Source: Astragalus membranaceus
Lineage: Eukaryota; Streptophyta; Magnoliopsida; Fabales; Fabaceae
Direction: 5' to 3'
Assembly: GCA_039519185.1 (NCBI GenBank)
Contig: CM076851.1
Coordinates: forward strand, 36,191,799-36,255,798
DNA length: 64,000 nt
Shown one piece after another: positions 58,450 to 64,000 of this stretch. Numbering within the stretch: position 1 is the first letter of the stretch; each line of letters opens with the position of its first letter. Made by a program: the position numbers and the translations under genes. The notes under the pieces are model-generated. The model had not been told where the DNA came from. It was given only the letters and a program-made list of their open reading frames with translations, and ran no database searches.

Positions 58450-61400
58450 TCATTCATTCTCAAAATCATCATCATCGGAGGAGTGAATTCTTGATACACC
58501 AATGTGGTCTGTTGCATCATCACCATCAGCATCTTCGTCATCAACAACTTCATCGCCGGTGTTTGGCTCATCACATAAACGAACAATGGGTTCAACTTGA
58601 ATCACTTCATTTACATTAGACATCTCTTCCATTTGATATGGCATAATATCTTCCACCGTGTCATCATTTGTCTGATCAATGCGACCTCTTGGTTTTGTTT
58701 TAATTGCGACACACCAACCACGCCTATCAGTCCGCATTGATGGATAAGGGACATAATAGACTTGTCTCCCATTTTGTGCAATGACGAACGGATCATACGG
58801 TCGATATCTACCATTCATTTTAATGTCCACTGTATTTGACTTTGGATTCACCTTTGTTCCTCGAGCAGACGGATCAAACCAATTACAATAAAAAACCACT
58901 ACCTTTGGACTAAAATCTAGATGGGGGTACTGAAGTTCATATATGTGTTGAACCACACCATAAAAATCATCTTCACCTCCTCTAGTGACCCCCTTCATGC
59001 ACACTCCACTATTGACTGTCTCTCTGCCCTGTGTCCATTCATTGGTGTGAAATTTGTATCCATTGACAAAGTATGTGTGCCATTCTTTAACACATCTTCG
59101 AGGACCGTCTGATATGTTCCTCAAGTGTTGGTTGGTAGGATTTGGCGGGAGGGAATACACATATTGACTAAACCACATTGGAAAATGCGCATGAATATGA
59201 GCAGAAGATTGGTCTTCACGTACTGCCTCTGATGACAAGAACTCCCTAAAAAGAAATAATTTAATTGTTACACTTGTCTACTATATTAACTAATTAAGAT
59301 CGATTGTTAATGTTGAGGAACATACTCAATAAATGGTTGCACCTCAGTACAGTTTATCAACACATGAACATGTGCTGAACTTAACTCTTCATCTGTTAGC
59401 CAGTGAGTTGACTCCTTCCCAGATGGACGACCGGGTAGACAAAAGACAGACAAAGCCAAAGGATGTCGCCATTCAGTATCCACTTCATTTCGACTGCTTC
59501 CAGGAGCAAACTGATTCTTGAAATAATGAGAACAAAAATGGTTGTTTCACGGTGTAGGTAAGAAGAACATATCGATCCTTCAACTCTAGCTTTGTTTTTC
59601 ACCGATCTTTTTGAATCACCCATGAACCTAGAGAATATGATATTAATATATTAATAGTCATATATTTTAATTTAAACTTGTTTCTTATATTATTATAATT
59701 AAAAATTAGCTGACCTTTCAAACGGATACATCCATCTGTATTGGACAGGTCCGCCAAGTTTAGCTTCATATGCGAGATGCACCGGTAGATGCTCCATAGA
59801 ATCAAAGAAACCAGGTGGAAATACTCTCTCCAACTTGCATAAGATAAGTGGGATGTCTTGTTCCATTTTTGAAAGATCATCAGCTTTTAGCGTTGCAGAA
59901 CACAAATTCTTAAAGTATTGACTTATTTCAATGAGCGGATTCAAAACGTGTGTTGGCAACGAACTAAAAGCGATAGGAAGTAAGCACTCCATGAATACGT
60001 GACAATCATGACTCTTCATCCCATGCAACCTCCCATTATCCACATCCGCACATCTAGATAAATTGGAAGAATAACCGTCTGGCATTTTCAACTCTTTTAT
60101 CCACTGATAAACTGCTTTCGCTTGTTCGGTAGATAAAGTATAATTGGCTTTGGGTTTCAAAATCCTAGTACCTTGCTCAACCAACAACAAATCCTTTCGT
60201 CTACAGAAATGATCTATATCCTTCCTAGCTTTCTCATTGTCTTTCGTTTTGCCTTTCACGTTCATGACAGTGTTAAATATGTTGTCAAAAAAATTCTTCT
60301 CTATATGCATGACATCGAGATTGTGTCTCAATAGATTATCTTTCCAATAGGGAAGTTCCCAAAAAATACTTTTTTTTGTCCAGTTGTGCCATTGTCCATA
60401 GCCATCTGGACGAGAAACAACACCGGCTACGACTTCCACAGGAGGGATATCCCTAACATTATTCCAAACTTCCTCTGGTGTCAACTGACGAGGAGGTCCA
60501 GCTGTTTCAACATTTCCCTTGATGAACGCATATTTCTGCTTTCTAAATGGGTGATCCAGAGGTAAGAACCTACGGTGCGAGTCAAACCATGAAACTTTTC
60601 CTCCGTATTTAAGACTAAAAGCCTTTGTGTCAACCATGCAAATCGGACACGCCATCTTACCATGTGTCCCCCATCCAGACAACATTCCATAGGCAGGGAA
60701 GTCATTTATGGTCCACATCAAAGCCGCCCTCATCACAAAATTTTGTTTGCGTGCCACATCATAAGTTAAAACACCATTCCACAACCTTTTTAGGTCATCA
60801 ATCAAAGGTTGCAAATAGATGTCAATACCAGCTGTTGGATTACTTGGCCCTGGAATAATAGAATTTAAAAACATGTATGGTTTGGACATACACATTTCTG
60901 GAGGAATGTTGTATGGGGTAACAATAACTGGCCAACATGAATACGGTGTTGCCGAGGCTTGAATATATGGTGTGAAACCATCAGAGCATAAACCAAGCCG
61001 AACATTGCGTGGATCACTGGCAAAATCTGGATGAACACGATCAAAATGCTTCCAAGCTTCACCATCAGATGGGTGACGTAATTCACCAGAATTATTTCTA
61101 TTTTGATGGTGCCATGTCATTTTACCTGCGGTCTCCATTGAAGTAAACATCCTCTGTAGCCTTGGAATAAGAGGCAGATAGAACATTGATTTTTGTGGAA
61201 CCGGTTTGCCTCTGCTCATCCCTGATCTACTGACACGATAGCGTGGTTGTCCACACAACTTGCATTCCGACAACTCTCCATCATTTAAGCCAAACTCATT
61301 GTTATAATAGAGCATGCAACCAGACACACAACAATCAATCCTTTTAGATTTTAAGCCAAGCTTCGATACCACTCTTTTAGCTTCATAATAACTTTGCGGT

Positions 61401-62044
61401 AAACTCCCTCTATTAATGGGGGTTGCATCCAACATCATTTTGGTCATATATTCCATGCACAACTCAGCAACATTAAATTGAGACTTAAGACCCAACAACC
61501 GAACACACATTGATAATTTTGAGTCTGTAGATCCTTCAAATATGGGTTTATTTGTCTCACTCAAATACATGTAAAACCTTTGAACTTCCTCATTTGGAAC
61601 TTCGTCAGCATCTGGTTCTTCAAAATCCAAATTTACTCCAACAGCGTCAGATATCATTCCCTGATAAACATCTAACGGTTGTATTCCCCATCCTTCAGAC
61701 GTCGTAGTCACTGGATAACTACTTGATGTGTGATCTACTACTTCAACCGGAACATTAACCGCAGGAACTGCAGCTACCCCTGGCGCTCCTTCCCCGTGAC
61801 GACTCCATGTCCAATAATTTGGCCTAAACCCATTATTGTACAAATGAAGTCTAACTTCATGTTCATTTTTTATAGCTCGAAATGAACATTTCAAGCACGA
61901 ACATCTAATACCGCCTTGTCGCCCAAATTCTTCATGATCAATGTACTTAGCACAAAAAATAAACTCTTCTACTCCTTCTACAAAACGTCGTTTTACACCA
62001 GTTCTTCCAGGATACAATCGATCATACATCCAACTACGATCCAT
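58450..62044 (-). pseudogene. TNP2-type CACTA transposase of the second element, nearly complete
   Basis: Exons 62044-59715, 59627-59326 and 59245-58450 join with GT-AG borders. The first encodes about 777 residues without a stop: MDRSWMYDRLYPGR, zinc-binding CSCLKCSF, ECKLCGQPRYR, HPSDGEAWKHFD, GKMACPICMVDTKAF, LPYWKDNLLRHNLDVMHIEK, GMKSHDCHVFMECLLP, and VQYRWMYPFER at the donor. Exon 2 (FMGDSKRSVKNKARVEGSI) has a one-base frameshift after HRETT near 59545; the other frame then reads APGSSRNEVDTEW and GRPSGKESTHWLTDEEL. Exon 3 is the DUF4216-type tail (GVVQHIYELQYPHLDFSPKV; VVFYCNWFDPS). One lesion only, so the break is recent or could be a sequencing error. It would catalyse CACTA excision. 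Confidence 0.9.
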
Positions 62045-62050
62045 TTTCAA

Positions 62051-62815
62051 GAACTATACGTATACTACACTACAATATAAATAAAATAAACTATCAATTA
62101 CTTCATATTTTGATATATATATATTTATATATTACTCATTTTATTTTGATATTTCAATAAACTACCAATTAATTACAAGCAACAAAATTAATTTTTTAAT
62201 AATGTTATATACAAATAATTTAAACATTATAAATAATAATTCCAAATTTAATTTTAAATTTCAATTTTTATAAGACAATATATGTTAATAAAATTTATAA
62301 GTGAACTTAATAAATAAGTTTTTTCAATATAAATTAATTTGTATTATTATTGCAAACAAAATACTAAACAAAATTTTACTAAAAATAGTGAAGTAAGTAA
62401 TATTTTATTAATTACTTTAACAACTAACCGTAGTGAAGAGAAGGCTCTGGCTTGAAGCTTATCCTGAACTCAAGCAGAGAGGAAAAAGGAGGAACCCAAA
62501 CAATACCTAAACAAAAAAACAACACAATTAGTAACAAATTCATATTATTATAAAATAATTTAAAAACGAATATTAAAAAAAAAATTAAAAACTAAAACTA
62601 TTAACTAATATCAAAAACATACCTTGAAGAAATTTCCCAATAAGAGCAGAAGACAATTCATAGGGAGGAAGCGCTACACTTCAAAAACAGATTTAGTAGA
62701 GAAGGGGAGAATTTGGGAGAGAGTAAAAGAGAAATTTTAAGAAGAGAATGGGAGGATTGTTAGAAGTGTGAAGAATGAGAAGTGGGGAATGGATATATAT
62801 AGAAAAACGCAGCCC
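62051..62815. other. 5' flank of TNP2 in the second CACTA element
   Basis: AT-rich sequence, probably an untranslated leader with an intron and the promoter. On the minus strand TATATATCC near 62798-62790 could be a TATA box. No gene is seen. Confidence 0.4.
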
Positions 62816-62829
62816 AACGGTCAAAAGGG

Positions 62830-63120
62830 ATTTGCGGCGGATTCTGGACGGTTGCGGCGGATTTTGAAATTCAATATCCGCGGGTTTTTTTTTCGGTGCT
62901 TTGCGGCGGATTATGGAGGTTTGCGGCGGATTTTGAAATTTAAAATCCGCGGGTTTTTTATTTACGGAGCTTTGCGGCGGATTCGTGGTACTTTGCGGCG
63001 GATATTCAAATTAAAATATCGCGCCTTTTTTTTTAAAAACACCAAATAATCCGCCGCAAAAGCTATAATCCGCCGCAAATGCTCAACATCCGCCGCAAAA
63101 AACACAAATCCGCCGCAAAG
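62830..63120. repeat. Second block of subterminal repeats
   Basis: Repeats of TTTGCGGCGGATT on the plus strand up to about 63005, then the inverted form ATCCGCCGCAAA to 63118, like the two sides of element ends joined back to back. Confidence 0.75.
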
Positions 63121-63396
63121 TACCATTTTTTTTAAAAAAAAAAATTATTATTTTTTTAAAAAAATTATTATTATTTTTAAAAGATAAATTTTATTTTTTT
63201 AAAAAAATCGTTTTAATTAAAAATATATATTATTTTATTAATTTTTTTAATTATTGATAAAAAAATAAAATCCAATAACTAATTAATTTTTAATTCAAAA
63301 AAATAAAAATTGGGAAAAGCAGTAAAATATTATCACCAAAAAAATATCCATACAATTAATAAAATATTTTAAACAAAAAAATAAAATAATCTAAAG
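63102..63396. repeat. Direct repeat, second copy
   Basis: Matches 55769-56044 over its length. The homopolymer runs differ in length, and a 30-bp insert is present near 63150. It is followed by sequence unrelated to Transposase_24. Confidence 0.85.
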
Positions 63397-63512
63397 CAAT
63401 AAAAATTGGGAAAAACAGTAAAATATATATTTAATGTCTGCTACCCCTAAACGGAGACCTACGCCATTATCTTGATATGACACTCTCTTGAGCATTGTCG
63501 GCAGCAGCTCCA

Positions 63513-63767
63513 TTACAGTGGCGTATGTCTCCATTTCTTTGTAAAGAAATTTCCACATTGTCGTGAACACCCCTTCATCCTTTTCGTTAAAAGTAACCCA
63601 TTTATCAGCAAAAAGCTCCTCCTCATTATTTCACCACAAGTGACATATACGTTAATCAAACGCTCGGTATCATCATTCAACTTAACAGCCCGTCCTTGCA
63701 GTTCCTCAAACTTTCTATTTAGAGATTCAACCATATTTTCAAAATAGAAAGTTTCACAAGAAACCAT
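63513..63767 (-). pseudogene. Left-arm copy of an unknown reading frame
   Basis: The minus-strand frame includes MVESLNRKFEELQGRAVKLN and continues DDTERLINVYVTCGE. A one-base deletion near 63630 then shifts the frame; the other frame reads on as FNEKDEGVF then METYATVMELLPTM and VGLRLGVADIKY to about 63434. I do not recognise the protein. Its start looks coiled-coil-like. Confidence 0.5.
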
Positions 63768-64000
63768 CTTTTGAAAAGATGATTGAATCTCTAAATAGAA
63801 AGTTTGAGGAACTGCAAGGACGGGTTGTTAAGTTGGAGGATGATACCGAGCGTTTGATGAGCGTATATGTCTCTTGTGGTGAAAATAATGAGGATGAACT
63901 TTATGCTGATAAAGGGGTTACTTTTAACGAAAAAGATGAAGGGGTCTTCATGACAATGTGGAAATTTTTTTACAAAAAAATGGAGACGTACGCCACTCTA
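63515..64000. repeat. Large inverted duplication at the window edge
   Basis: The left arm 63515-63734 pairs with the right arm 63779-64000 across a 44-base centre. Example: GTGGCGTATGTCTCC at 63518 against GGAGACGTACGCCAC near 63997. The arms differ at scattered sites, including a one-base deletion in the left arm (TTATTTCACC against GGTGAAAATAA). Confidence 0.9.
63779..64000 (+). CDS. Right-arm copy of the unknown reading frame, open to the window end
   Basis: The plus-strand frame MIESLNRKFEELQGRVVKLE then DDTERLMSVYVSCGE, ADKGVTFNEKDEGVF and METYATL is open for 74 codons. No stop also for at least six codons upstream, so the ATG may be internal. It has no frameshift, unlike the left arm. 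Unknown family; could be the C-terminal part of a transposon protein. Confidence 0.45.
   Translation, partial: MIESLNRKFEELQGRVVKLEDDTERLMSVYVSCGENNEDELYADKGVTFNEKDEGVFMTMWKFFYKKMETYATL

Larger units (their letters stand above)
55406..64000 (-). mobile_element. Second CACTA element, left end in window, right end beyond it or rearranged
   Basis: The terminus CACTACAAGAAAGC starts at 55406 inside the LINE. Next to it lie subterminal repeats TTGCGGCGGATT/AATCCGCCGCAA (55425-55790). The genes are on the minus strand: TNP2 (62044-58450) then Transposase_24 (58215-56044). A second block of the same subterminal repeats lies at 62830-63120. No closing TIR is seen before the window edge. A repeat of the left-end sequence at 63102-63396 suggests a second copy or rearranged element there. 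Confidence 0.8.

Noticed and set aside
63515..64000. Pure assembly artefact
   Set aside because: The arms differ by substitutions and an indel, which a simple mirrored read would not show; still needs long-read support.

Overview
The window is plant nuclear DNA. It has GT-AG introns with AT-rich bodies, a 10-exon importin-alpha gene, a DUF1218 membrane-protein gene, and dense nested plant transposons (CACTA, Mutator-like, Ty3/gypsy Tat lineage, LINE, SINE, Helitron). The style of the genes and repeats suggests a dicot, most likely a papilionoid legume; that is an impression only, since no species marker can be read from the sequence.

Layout. 1-2300: 3' end of a Tat-type Ty3/gypsy element, with a broken antisense ORF and a plus-strand LTR. 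2870-3419: a Mutator-type MITE with a perfect 9-bp target duplication. 4056-5657: an intact three-exon DUF1218 gene with a SINE in each intron. 6060-8933: a decayed LINE on the minus strand. About 11.1-36.5 kb: a nested block. Two inverted termini bracket older sequence that holds a small CACTA MITE (13452-14029) and a 21.4-kb CACTA element (14494-35880, TSD TTT). The CACTA transposase gene is itself split by a 12.55-kb, nearly pristine Tat-lineage retrotransposon (19808-32362, TSD ATAAC). 37143-40583: importin alpha, starting about 630 bp beyond that block. 44224-44757: a GPI-anchored extensin-like protein. 46.2-50.2 kb: a Helitron 3' terminus and otherwise little that can be identified. 50185-54017: a Mutator-like element whose transposase gene carries an OTU protease domain (9-bp TSD TTATATTTT). 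54217-55405: a LINE reverse transcriptase cut by a second CACTA element that runs from 55406 to the window edge and carries TNP2 and Transposase_24 genes, both broken. 63515-64000: a large inverted duplication of coding sequence.

Most interesting points. (1) The young retrotransposon carries a four-exon gene in antisense orientation, with its own TATA box, encoding a plant mobile domain (PMD) protein with a C-terminal coiled coil. Antisense cargo also occurs in the element at the left edge, but from a different family. (2) The 21-kb CACTA carries an exon of the plastid ribosomal protein L5 gene with both splice sites, partly duplicated. It also has a ULP1-like peptidase gene in five short exons that I joined by hand and that are all in frame. 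(3) The right edge is a near-perfect hairpin of coding sequence that could give rise to small RNAs.

Only three or four host genes are supported: DUF1218, importin alpha, the extensin-like gene, and possibly a small membrane ORF at 45415. Most of the rest is mobile DNA or its remains.
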